From JAVBOP01 sp031550405 (GTDB lineage Bacteria > Bacteroidota > Ignavibacteria > Kapaibacteriales > UBA2268), in the NCBI GenBank assembly GCA_031550405.1, contig JAVBOP010000226.1, forward strand, positions 1 to 8,159: a stretch of 8,159 nucleotides of DNA, read 5' to 3'. The notes beneath the pieces were generated by a model. It did no database searches. It had not been told where the DNA came from and saw only the letters and a program-made list of their open reading frames with translations. The position numbers were made by a program, and so were the translations under genes. This document shows, in pieces, positions 1 to 5,932 of the stretch (within the stretch, counting starts at the first letter, position 1; the number at the start of each line of letters is the position of its first letter).

Positions 1-510
1 TGTGGATATTCGCCATGTTTTCGTCGTGAAGCTGGCAGTTATGGCAAGGAAACTCGCGGATTTTTGCGAGTGCATCAATTCAACAAGGTCGAACTTGTGA
101 ATTTTGTTCCAGCGGAGGAATCTTATAATCGTCTTGAAGGCTTGGTTGGCGAGGTTGAAAACATTTTGAAGGCACTCAAATTGCCGTATCGTGTGCTGCT
201 TTTGTGTACTGGCGACACAAGTTTTTCGAGTGCAAAGACTTATGATTTGGAGGTTTGGGCAGAAGGTGAAAAGAAATGGCTTGAAGTTTCGTCATGTTCT
301 AACTTTGAGGATTTTCAGGCACGTAGAGCAAATATTCGCTTCAAACGCAAAGGCGATTCCAAGCCTGAATTTGTCCACACGCTTAATGGTTCTGGCTTAG
401 CTACGAGCCGCATCATGGTTGCCATCATCGAAAATTACTATAAAGATGGAAAATTGATTGTACCAGAAGTGCTGCGAGGATTCTGCGGCTTTGATGAGAT
501 TACGGTGTAG
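1..510 (+). CDS. serS: Seryl-tRNA synthetase, C-terminal part (5' end outside window)
   Basis: Charges tRNA-Ser with serine in the cytoplasm (class II aminoacyl-tRNA synthetase). The frame is open from base 1, so the gene starts upstream; 169 codons and a TAG stop are present. Class II motif 2 lies at codons 6-32 (CFRREAGSYGKETRG, then RVHQF). It is followed by the active-site stretch TGDTSFSSAKTYDLEVW and by SSCSNFEDFQARR. Motif 3 (NGSGLATSR) lies near codons 129-137 and carries the ATP-binding arginine. The end PEVLRGFCGFDEI matches the family's usual C-terminus, so the 3' end is intact. A TTG at 64 could be mistaken for a start, but the conserved motif 2 upstream of it rules that out. The HNH gene begins 37 bp downstream and no terminator hairpin is visible between them. 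Identification is certain from the motifs; only the N-terminal tRNA-binding coiled coil is unseen. Confidence 0.97.
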   Translation, partial: CGYSPCFRREAGSYGKETRGFLRVHQFNKVELVNFVPAEESYNRLEGLVGEVENILKALKLPYRVLLLCTGDTSFSSAKTYDLEVWAEGEKKWLEVSSCSNFEDFQARRANIRFKRKGDSKPEFVHTLNGSGLATSRIMVAIIENYYKDGKLIVPEVLRGFCGFDEITV

Positions 511-536
511 AATTGTGAATATTTTTTAATGGAAAT

Positions 537-541
537 AAGGA
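537..541 (+). promoter_or_regulatory. Ribosome binding site of the HNH gene
   Basis: AAGGA lies 6 nt upstream of the ATG at 548. It is one of few clear Shine-Dalgarno sequences in the window and fixes this start. Confidence 0.6.
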
Positions 542-547
542 AAAACA

Positions 548-1480
548 ATGAAAATAGATAGAAATAGTTATCAAGATGCTAAATATATTTTTGAAAAATT
601 TCTTCCAGATGCTTTAACGAGAAATAAAGTAATAGGATTTTTGGCTAATGCTATAACTTATGCTGACAATATTGATAGTAAAAACTGGAATCTTAATTTA
701 GACAAGAATGGAAAATTTATTTGCTTTAATGTCGGGCAAGAATATTGCATCCAACTTTGGCATGATATGGTTTTAATATCATGTAATCGAGAAATTTTAA
801 AGCCGATACTAAAAGACAAAAATGTTCCTGTAATTTTTCGTGGTTATGATAAATCTATTAAAAGCAATATTCATTCAGAAAATATTGATAGTGTGAATGA
901 CTATTTAGATAAGGTGAAAAATGCTATTGGCTGTATTCTCAAAAATTCAGAAATTAAAGATTATATAGACTTATTTACAAAAAGTAATTTTGATTTCATA
1001 AACTATGCAATTAAACATACATCTCAACATAGAAGAACCAGTATGAAGGATGCTCATTCGCAAGGAGCTGTTGAATATCTATTTTCTGAGTTTGATAAAC
1101 TTCATAAAGATAAGATTTATGAATACGAAGTATTGGTTGCTCGAGAAGAGAAAAAACTTGATATTGCAAGAAAACTAACCGGCGAGGAACGGCACGCAGT
1201 ATTAAAAAAATCTAATCCGCAGCCAACCAAAAGCAAAGTACAACAAACAGTTTACAATAGAAATGAGTATGTTATAGCAGAAGTATTGGAAAGAGCAAAT
1301 GGAATTTGTGAAAAATGTAACCAACCTGCTCCGTTTATGCGAGATAATAGCAATTTTCCATATTTGGAAGTTCATCATAAAAAACCGTTAGCAAAAGGTG
1401 GAGATGATACAATCGAAAATGCAATTGCATTATGCCCTAATTGCCATAGACATGCACATTATGGAAAAAATACATATTGA
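548..1480 (+). CDS. HNH endonuclease with unrecognised N-terminal region
   Basis: A 310-aa protein. The C-terminal domain (about residues 238-306) is a complete HNH nuclease of the kind found in McrA-like restriction enzymes. Two zinc knuckles are visible, C254-x2-C257 and C296-x2-C299. The catalytic set is the LEVHH element (H276/H277), N291 in TIENAIALC, and H300 after CPNC. All expected residues are present, so it is probably an active metal-dependent DNA nuclease. Residues 1-200 match nothing I recognise; they contain a possible small alpha/beta domain (1-100), then a helical, charged region (115-215) that may be a linker or coiled coil. The start is supported by AAGGA at 537-541, 6 nt before the ATG. 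It lies 37 bp after serS and 39 bp before the HRDC gene, so it could be co-transcribed with either. Base composition is lower in GC than serS. Role in restriction or phage defence is inferred; a homing or mobile-element nuclease is the main alternative. Confidence 0.88.
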   Translation: MKIDRNSYQDAKYIFEKFLPDALTRNKVIGFLANAITYADNIDSKNWNLNLDKNGKFICFNVGQEYCIQLWHDMVLISCNREILKPILKDKNVPVIFRGYDKSIKSNIHSENIDSVNDYLDKVKNAIGCILKNSEIKDYIDLFTKSNFDFINYAIKHTSQHRRTSMKDAHSQGAVEYLFSEFDKLHKDKIYEYEVLVAREEKKLDIARKLTGEERHAVLKKSNPQPTKSKVQQTVYNRNEYVIAEVLERANGICEKCNQPAPFMRDNSNFPYLEVHHKKPLAKGGDDTIENAIALCPNCHRHAHYGKNTY

Positions 1481-1519
1481 AAACTATTTATGAACAAATT
1501 TTAATAAAAAAGTTGTTTT

Positions 1520-2200
1520 ATGCAATTAAAAATTTTTCATATCAGATTAGAAAAAGAACATTTTCAAAGCGATCAAGATAAGTTGAATCATTTCTTGAAT
1601 GATGTATATGTAAAAAAAACAGAAGCCCAATTGATAACAGACCAGCCAAATTTTTGGTCGATATTAGTTTTTTATGATGACAAAAAAGTAGAAAACCAAT
1701 CAGGTAGAGTAGCTGTTATAGATGAGAGCGAATTAACAGCTGATGAAAAAATAATTTATGAGATTCTCAAAAAATGGCGACGAAATAAGGCTGACGAATT
1801 ACAAGTTCCTAATTATGTTATTTGTCATAATACTGAATTAATGAGCGTTACAAGAGCTAACCCAAAATCACTTAATGATTTTTTCAAAATTAAAGGCTGG
1901 GGAGATGGTCAAAAAACAGCTAAGTATGGGGAAGAAATTATTTCAGTATTATCCTCTTCTTGTCTAGAAGAAATAAAAAATAATGCTTACGAGCCATGGA
2001 GCAAAGAAGATGATAATGAGCTTGAATTATTGTTTTGTCAAGGCAAAAGTATTAAAGAAATAGCACAAATATTTGAACGCAAAGAAGGCGCTATAACATC
2101 TCGAATAAAAAAACTTGAATTAAGAGAGAAATATAATTCTGAAAACCAGACCAAACATACCGAGCTAAAAGATAATATGTGGGAAGAAATAACGGAATAA
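1520..2200 (+). CDS. HRDC-domain protein with C-terminal helix-turn-helix
   Basis: A 226-aa, probably cytoplasmic, nucleic-acid-binding protein. Residues 1-52 (starting MQLKIFHIRL, with a FWSILVFYD strand) form a small domain like that seen in front of HRDC in stand-alone HRDC proteins, including accessory proteins of diversity-generating retroelements. The HRDC domain spans about 72-147 (ADELQVPNYVICHNTELMSV, then LNDFFKIKGWGDGQKTAKYGEEI) and resembles the nucleic-acid-binding domain of RecQ and RNase D; no helicase or nuclease motifs are present. Residues 159-202 (WSKEDDNELELLF, KSIKEIAQIF, GAITSRIKKLEL) form a Myb/HTH-like domain often attached to helicases and HRDC proteins. No clear Shine-Dalgarno is seen; the start is chosen because the conserved N-terminal strand begins there. 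It follows the HNH gene by 39 bp on the same strand, suggesting a functional pair, perhaps DNA recognition by this protein and cutting by the HNH. No reverse transcriptase is in the window, so the retroelement link is only by resemblance. Confidence 0.85.
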   Translation: MQLKIFHIRLEKEHFQSDQDKLNHFLNDVYVKKTEAQLITDQPNFWSILVFYDDKKVENQSGRVAVIDESELTADEKIIYEILKKWRRNKADELQVPNYVICHNTELMSVTRANPKSLNDFFKIKGWGDGQKTAKYGEEIISVLSSSCLEEIKNNAYEPWSKEDDNELELLFCQGKSIKEIAQIFERKEGAITSRIKKLELREKYNSENQTKHTELKDNMWEEITE

Positions 2201-2202
2201 TT

Positions 2203-2292
2203 AATATTGATGGCGTTTTAGGCTCTGACTGTTTTCTTGGCAAAGCAATAAGAGTAGATATATTGAACGGCATCTTTGAGATTTATGAATAA
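2203..2292 (+). pseudogene. Relic of a retropepsin-like aspartyl protease C-terminus
   Basis: Frame 2203-2289 (stop TAA at 2290) reads NIDGVLGSDCFLGKA, then IRVDILNGIFEIYE. This matches the shape of the last segment of retropepsin-like aspartyl proteases (typically DGxLGxDFL, a charged turn, then a strand with xxIDxxxxxLEI). No start codon with a ribosome site precedes it: the frame is closed by a TAA at 2173, and the HRDC gene ends three bases before the similarity begins. The catalytic DTG part of such a protein is nowhere in the window. The simplest reading is a 3' remnant left when the rest of the gene was deleted or replaced, possibly when the HNH-HRDC cassette arrived. A translated peptide starting at the GTG at 2179 (37 aa) is possible but unlikely. 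The match is from memory of the family and is short. Confidence 0.4.
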
Positions 2293-2321
2293 AAATTAAT
2301 AAATCATCTTCTATATATTAG

Positions 2322-2341
2322 GTTAAAAAAAGTTAAAAAAA
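2322..2341. repeat. Short A-rich tandem repeat
   Basis: GTTAAAAAAA occurs twice in tandem, followed by a partial copy (GGTT). It lies in the non-coding space between the converging transcription units. On the minus strand, downstream of the barrel gene, it gives two T7 runs, but no adjacent hairpin makes it a standard terminator. Confidence 0.6.
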
Positions 2342-2378
2342 GGTTCATCGAAAATTAAACAATACAAGTAGAAAAGAA

Positions 2379-3332
2379 TCAGAAAATAAGGCGCAGGCGT
2401 ATATTGAATCTTCTTTGGAGCAAGGAATAATCGGAGTTAAATGGAAAATATTGCTTCGACATCCTTATTTCCGACAGTATTATCGAAATTGAATTTTTAT
2501 AGACAAATTTCAAAAATGGATAGCTATAGCCTAGTTTGTCAATAAATACCGGATCGAAAAAGTCAATCCAGCGCTGCAAAATATTATCTACGAGCCAGCT
2601 TCCAGTCCATTGCCAAAATTCAAAACCACTGTAAATATTGTTATGCTCATATTCAAAATCCAGAAAGAAATTTTTGCCAAAACGCGCTTCCACCACCGCC
2701 GCTCCTTTCCAGCCGAATTTGTAATTGTCGTCATAAGTTTGAAAAAAAGGCTGCGGATTATATCCCGTATAATCAAAATATGACCACAAAAATGATGAAG
2801 AATGCAATAAATAAAGCTCTTTGGGGAGCTTGTTTGCAGCGTTCATCTTATACCCCAAACCGCTGCGCAGCCCAACTCCAAAACTAAATTCATTGTCATA
2901 AACGTCATTTGCATCTTTCTTAAAAAATCCAAACTTATTGGTATTTGATTCAATATAAGCAAGCTCGGAAGAATATGCAAAAATATTTTGTAAGGACAAA
3001 GCAGAATCAATGCGTGCAAAACCATACTCAAAACTAAAATCATTCGTTGCATGTAAGCTATTGATATTTAACCGGTTAGGAAGGTTGTTTTGCGATATGC
3101 CAGTGCCAAAAGAAATCATAGGATGGCTGATCAAATGTTCCTGACTATCGATAAATGTATGAAACAGTCTGCCAAATGTTATTTTATCAGTATACTCCTC
3201 GCCAATTTCATCAGCAAATAATTGACAGATATTGATATGGCAAATCAATATAAGCAATATATATACAAATATGTTAACTGTTTTTTGCAATTTTTTTAAC
3301 TTTTGATTTTTTTGAATTATACTAATTCGCAT
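2379..3332 (-). CDS. Putative outer-membrane beta-barrel protein, unknown function
   Basis: A 317-aa exported protein. The N-terminus is basic (residues 1-18), followed by a hydrophobic segment (TVNIFVYILLILI, about 18-38) and a plausible signal peptidase I site after LFA at 40. Neither cysteine in this region (31, 36) sits in a lipobox, so it is not an obvious lipoprotein. The mature part is rich in aromatic and alternating polar/hydrophobic stretches (for example FFLDFEYEHNNIYSGFEFWQW). It ends in RLRLIF with a terminal phenylalanine, the usual insertion signal of outer-membrane barrels. I do not recognise the family. It begins 24 bp after the stop of the sugar kinase gene, and a purine-rich GGGAAAGAG precedes the ATG, so the two are probably one transcription unit. 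A role in uptake or surface retention of an amino-sugar substrate is possible but is inferred from the neighbour only. Confidence 0.75.
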   Translation of the reverse strand: MRISIIQKNQKLKKLQKTVNIFVYILLILICHINICQLFADEIGEEYTDKITFGRLFHTFIDSQEHLISHPMISFGTGISQNNLPNRLNINSLHATNDFSFEYGFARIDSALSLQNIFAYSSELAYIESNTNKFGFFKKDANDVYDNEFSFGVGLRSGLGYKMNAANKLPKELYLLHSSSFLWSYFDYTGYNPQPFFQTYDDNYKFGWKGAAVVEARFGKNFFLDFEYEHNNIYSGFEFWQWTGSWLVDNILQRWIDFFDPVFIDKLGYSYPFLKFVYKNSISIILSEIRMSKQYFPFNSDYSLLQRRFNIRLRLIF

Positions 3333-3356
3333 TATGCTCTTTCCCTGCGAGAGCCA

Positions 3357-4304
3357 TTATTTTTGCAGTTCTTCGATAACTCGCATGGCTATGACCTTTG
3401 CACCTTCAATGGCATCGCCTTTTGGATGAATAATATTTAATTCCTTATGCTTAGACAGCTCGCTTCTGAGCATTCTGGATAATAAAGTATCATTATCTAT
3501 AATACCGCCCATAAGAGCAACATCTACCTTGTTTTTAAAATACTTAAGCAATGAAACAGGAAGTTCCGACAAATGCTTTGCAGCTCTGTTCATAATATCA
3601 AAACATACCTCATCATTTAGCGAGGCACATTCCATCACCAATGGCGTAACCGATTGATATTCAAAGGTTTTATCGTTATATGCCTTGACAATTGTGCGAG
3701 GCTCGTCAATATCGAAAGCCGGTACTATTTCGGTTAATTTTTGGGAAAGTACGGTCGGTTTGCCGCGCCCATCCAATGCCCTGACCACAGCCGTAATGCC
3801 TTCTCTGCCAACCCATGCGCCACTGCCTTCGTCGTCCAGTTCGATTCCCCAGCCGCCGCATCTTGCCAATTTGTTTTTGTCGTATCTTGCCAACCCAATC
3901 GAACCTGTGCCAACGATGGTAATTATGCCTTTTTTGCCATTGAACGCACCTTCCAGCGCAATTTCGGCATCGCTTGTAACAACCAAATCATTGATGGCAT
4001 GCCCTTGACCGCGTGCCAGAGTTTTTATCAGGTTGAGCGAGCGCATTTTTTCGCCCTCCAGCCAAACCCCAGCCAAGCCGACCACGATGCAGTCCACCTC
4101 CGATGTGTTTATGCCTGCTTGATTGCACAATTCCAAGATAACATTCAAAGTGCGTTCGCAGGATTCGCCCACGCCGACAGCTCCTATGCGCGTAGTACCT
4201 GATTTGATTTTTGCCCGGATTTCATTGCCTGTAAATAATACGCCGTTGGTTTTAGTACCGCCTCCATCAATGCAAATGATGGCACATTCATCTTTTAAAG
4301 CCAT
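3357..4304 (-). CDS. BadF/BadG/BcrA/BcrD-type ATPase, N-acetylglucosamine kinase-like
   Basis: A 315-aa cytoplasmic sugar kinase of the ASKHA superfold. The phosphate-1 loop is DGGGTKT (13-19). A likely catalytic aspartate is D112 in TSDAEIALEGA. Phosphate-2 is GTGSIG (132-137). The family signature GGWGxxLDDEGSGAWVGREG covers 150-169, and the adenosine-binding glycines are LMGGI (264-268). Length and motif order fit NAGK-like kinases that phosphorylate N-acetylglucosamine or related amino sugars, probably for cell-wall recycling or glycan use; the exact substrate cannot be read from sequence. The benzoyl-/hydroxyacyl-CoA reductase activators in the same superfamily have a CxxC cluster site that is not seen here. 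The start is supported by the first motif lying 12 residues in; the ribosome site is weak. A sigma70-like promoter lies just upstream, and the barrel gene follows by 24 bp. Confidence 0.88.
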   Translation of the reverse strand: MALKDECAIICIDGGGTKTNGVLFTGNEIRAKIKSGTTRIGAVGVGESCERTLNVILELCNQAGINTSEVDCIVVGLAGVWLEGEKMRSLNLIKTLARGQGHAINDLVVTSDAEIALEGAFNGKKGIITIVGTGSIGLARYDKNKLARCGGWGIELDDEGSGAWVGREGITAVVRALDGRGKPTVLSQKLTEIVPAFDIDEPRTIVKAYNDKTFEYQSVTPLVMECASLNDEVCFDIMNRAAKHLSELPVSLLKYFKNKVDVALMGGIIDNDTLLSRMLRSELSKHKELNIIHPKGDAIEGAKVIAMRVIEELQK

Positions 4305-4321
4305 TAATTTTATTCCACTAT

Positions 4322-4350
4322 ATTAAATAAAACTAAAATACCAATATCAA
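4322..4350 (-). promoter_or_regulatory. Possible sigma70-type promoter for the kinase-barrel unit
   Basis: On the minus strand, TTGATA (4350-4345, 5 of 6 to TTGACA) and TTTAAT (4327-4322, 5 of 6 to TATAAT) are separated by exactly 17 bp. The predicted start of transcription near 4315 would give a leader of about 10 nt. The area is very AT-rich, so a chance match is possible. If the host is a Bacteroidota member, its main sigma factor prefers a different consensus. Confidence 0.3.
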
Positions 4351-4417
4351 TTTCTGTGCCGATTTTTCAATATGGATTTATGATTTTTTTTTCATAATTC
4401 TATCCAGTCCGTATATG

Positions 4418-5017
4418 TTATTCAAATTTTTTGTAAAAAGACTGGTCTGCAAAAGCAAGCAGCGCCTTGTCGCCGGCACTGTCGCCATAGGCTGTCAAGT
4501 GGTAATCGGTGCGGTGCGGATATAGCTGCAAAAGCCTTTGCACCTTTTCCTCGCCATAACAGTTTTTTGATGCAAAACGTCCCGTTAAATGCCCATCAGC
4601 ATCAACCTCCAACTGGGTACACATCACGCTCGATATGCCCAATCTCTTTGCAAAAGGCAAAACCCAATTTTCAATGCTCGCACTAATGATAACTATATCA
4701 TCCTTATTTTCAATATGTTTACGTATAGCCTCCAATGCTTTATGCCTGATGATATAGCTTGAATGCTGGCAAAAATCTTCACAATATCTGTCAAAGTCCA
4801 CCTGCCTCATGCCCTTGAAAAAAAAGAAGAATACCTGCTGTTTCAGCCGCCAGTTCGGGTATAGCTTCAGTTTGTATGCCACAAGCAAAGGCAGGAATAG
4901 CGCGAAGCCCAGTACCAGCCGCCCTGTGCCTTTCGTGAAGCGGATAAATTCTATTAGCGTATCCTTAGTTGTGATTGTACCATCAAAATCGAATGCTGCA
5001 ATCGCCTGTTTTTTCAT
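4418..5017 (-). CDS. HAD-superfamily subfamily IB phosphatase
   Basis: A 199-aa phosphatase. All four HAD motifs are present: motif I DFDGTIT (10-16, nucleophile D10 and acid/base D12), motif II serine S112 in VIISAS, motif III lysine K158 in GEEKVQRL, and motif IV GDSAGDKAL with D179 and D183. The insert after motif I (helical, 17-100) makes it the phosphoserine-phosphatase-like IB type. A hydrophobic stretch at 33-48 and the phenylalanine run at 63-67 suggest membrane association. It starts 12 bp after the UbiA-type gene, with GAGG (minus strand, 5028-5025) 7 nt before the ATG. In several bacteria a HAD-IB enzyme is adjacent or fused to this UbiA class, where it is thought to remove the 5-phosphate from polyprenyl-phosphoryl-ribose-5-phosphate. 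That role is inferred from the neighbour; phosphoserine phosphatase is less likely in this setting. Confidence 0.85.
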   Translation of the reverse strand: MKKQAIAAFDFDGTITTKDTLIEFIRFTKGTGRLVLGFALFLPLLVAYKLKLYPNWRLKQQVFFFFFKGMRQVDFDRYCEDFCQHSSYIIRHKALEAIRKHIENKDDIVIISASIENWVLPFAKRLGISSVMCTQLEVDADGHLTGRFASKNCYGEEKVQRLLQLYPHRTDYHLTAYGDSAGDKALLAFADQSFYKKFE

Positions 5018-5024
5018 AAGTTAA

Positions 5025-5028
5025 CCTC
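5025..5028 (-). promoter_or_regulatory. Ribosome binding site of the HAD phosphatase gene
   Basis: GAGG on the minus strand, 7 nt before the ATG at 5017, lies in the 12-bp gap after the UbiA-type gene. It supports translation of both genes from one message. Confidence 0.5.
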
Positions 5029-5029
5029 G

Positions 5030-5914
5030 TTAAAAATATACAATAACTGCAAATGCCGCAATCCAGCATATTATACATGTCTGTATGATGCGGTCGTGCA
5101 ATAAAATTTTTGTGGGGCTACCGCTATTCGTATCTACTATAGTTATTTGAAGATAGCGAATAATGCCGACCAAAACGAAAATCGATGTCAGGTATATGTA
5201 CCGACTGTCAAAGCGCTGTGTTACCTCCGGCGAAACGGTATACATGATATATGCTATCATGGTTACCGAAGAGATAATCGTCATAACCTGATTTAAAAAC
5301 TCGAGGTTATAGTTATTGGTATTTGTTCGATACCTGATACCCGTTTTATTAAACAGCACAACATCATCGCGGCGCTTGGCAAAGGCAAGGAACAGGGCTA
5401 ATAAAAATGTCATTAAAATTATCCATTCGGATAAATATATACCGGCAGCAAGTCCGCCAGCCAATACGCGCAGCACAAAACCGATGGCAACAACTGTTAC
5501 ATCTATAATCGAATAATACTTTAAAATGGTGCAATATAAGATATTCAGGATATAATAGGAGGCAATGACAGCTATGGCTATGTATGTGTGCTCGCTTCCT
5601 GACAAGAGTGGCAACAGCATTGAAATAATCAAGCAAATTGCCTGAATGATGCCGGCATTTTTTTTCGATATTTTACCTGAAGCTATGGGGCGCTGGCATT
5701 TCTTTGGATGCTTCCTGTCTGTTTCGGCGTCGCGTATGTCATTGAAGCAATATATGGAGCTTGCGGCAAATGAGAACGAGAAAAAAACTATAATACAGAT
5801 ATATAGCAGGTCCAGATTCAATAGCTGTCCACTAAAGAATAGCGGCAAAAAAACGAATGTGTTTTTAAGCCACTGTGGTATGCGAAGTAGTTGTAATACG
5901 TGTTTTAGGCTCAT
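5030..5914 (-). CDS. UbiA-family polyprenyl-phosphate phosphoribosyltransferase (DPPR synthase-like)
   Basis: A 294-aa integral membrane prenyltransferase with about eight to nine hydrophobic helices. The first aspartate-rich motif is N58-D-x2-D62-x3-D66 followed by H69-P70 and RPIASG (75-80). The second region is IIDVTVVAIGFVLRVLAGG (136-154) with D138. The N-terminal RIPQWLKNTFVF (11-22), the K180-R181 pair and the C-terminal IRYLQITIVDTNSGSPTKILLHDR (252-275) match decaprenyl-phosphate phosphoribosyltransferases (Rv3806c class) better than ubiquinone or menaquinone UbiA/MenA enzymes. The expected reaction is transfer of 5-phosphoribose from PRPP to a polyprenyl phosphate, the first step toward a lipid-linked pentose donor. 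It lies 18 bp after the membrane protein gene and 12 bp before the HAD phosphatase, so the three form an operon. The DprE1/DprE2 epimerase genes are not in this window, so the final sugar (ribose or arabinose) is unknown. Confidence 0.85.
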   Translation of the reverse strand: MSLKHVLQLLRIPQWLKNTFVFLPLFFSGQLLNLDLLYICIIVFFSFSFAASSIYCFNDIRDAETDRKHPKKCQRPIASGKISKKNAGIIQAICLIISMLLPLLSGSEHTYIAIAVIASYYILNILYCTILKYYSIIDVTVVAIGFVLRVLAGGLAAGIYLSEWIILMTFLLALFLAFAKRRDDVVLFNKTGIRYRTNTNNYNLEFLNQVMTIISSVTMIAYIMYTVSPEVTQRFDSRYIYLTSIFVLVGIIRYLQITIVDTNSGSPTKILLHDRIIQTCIICWIAAFAVIVYF

Positions 5915-5932
5915 GAATCGGTTGAAATATAA

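Noticed and set aside
64..66. TTG as a start codon giving a 148-aa protein
   Set aside because: The same frame is open upstream to base 1 and encodes the first half of class II motif 2, so this is inside serS.
2091..2273. 60-residue minus-strand frame over the HRDC 3' end
   Set aside because: Mostly antisense to the HRDC gene, with no ribosome site or recognisable domain; treated as a shadow.
511..2292. Complete mobile element with terminal repeats or target-site duplication around the HNH-HRDC pair
   Set aside because: Only loosely similar AT-rich sequence (AATATT ... ATGG) is seen near both ends; no convincing inverted repeats, duplication, transposase or integrase.
2293..2378. Bidirectional terminator between the converging units
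   Set aside because: Poly-A and poly-T runs are present but no stem of useful stability could be found next to them.
3685..4326. Several open frames on the plus strand opposite the kinase gene
   Set aside because: They lie wholly antisense to a well-supported kinase, have no recognisable domains and overlap one another in different frames; shadows of the GC-richer coding strand.
4378..4397. TTATGA and TCATAA flanking a run of eight T, as a possible terminator
   Set aside because: The 6-bp AT-rich stem is weak and the T-run is in the loop rather than after the stem, so it does not fit an intrinsic terminator on either strand.
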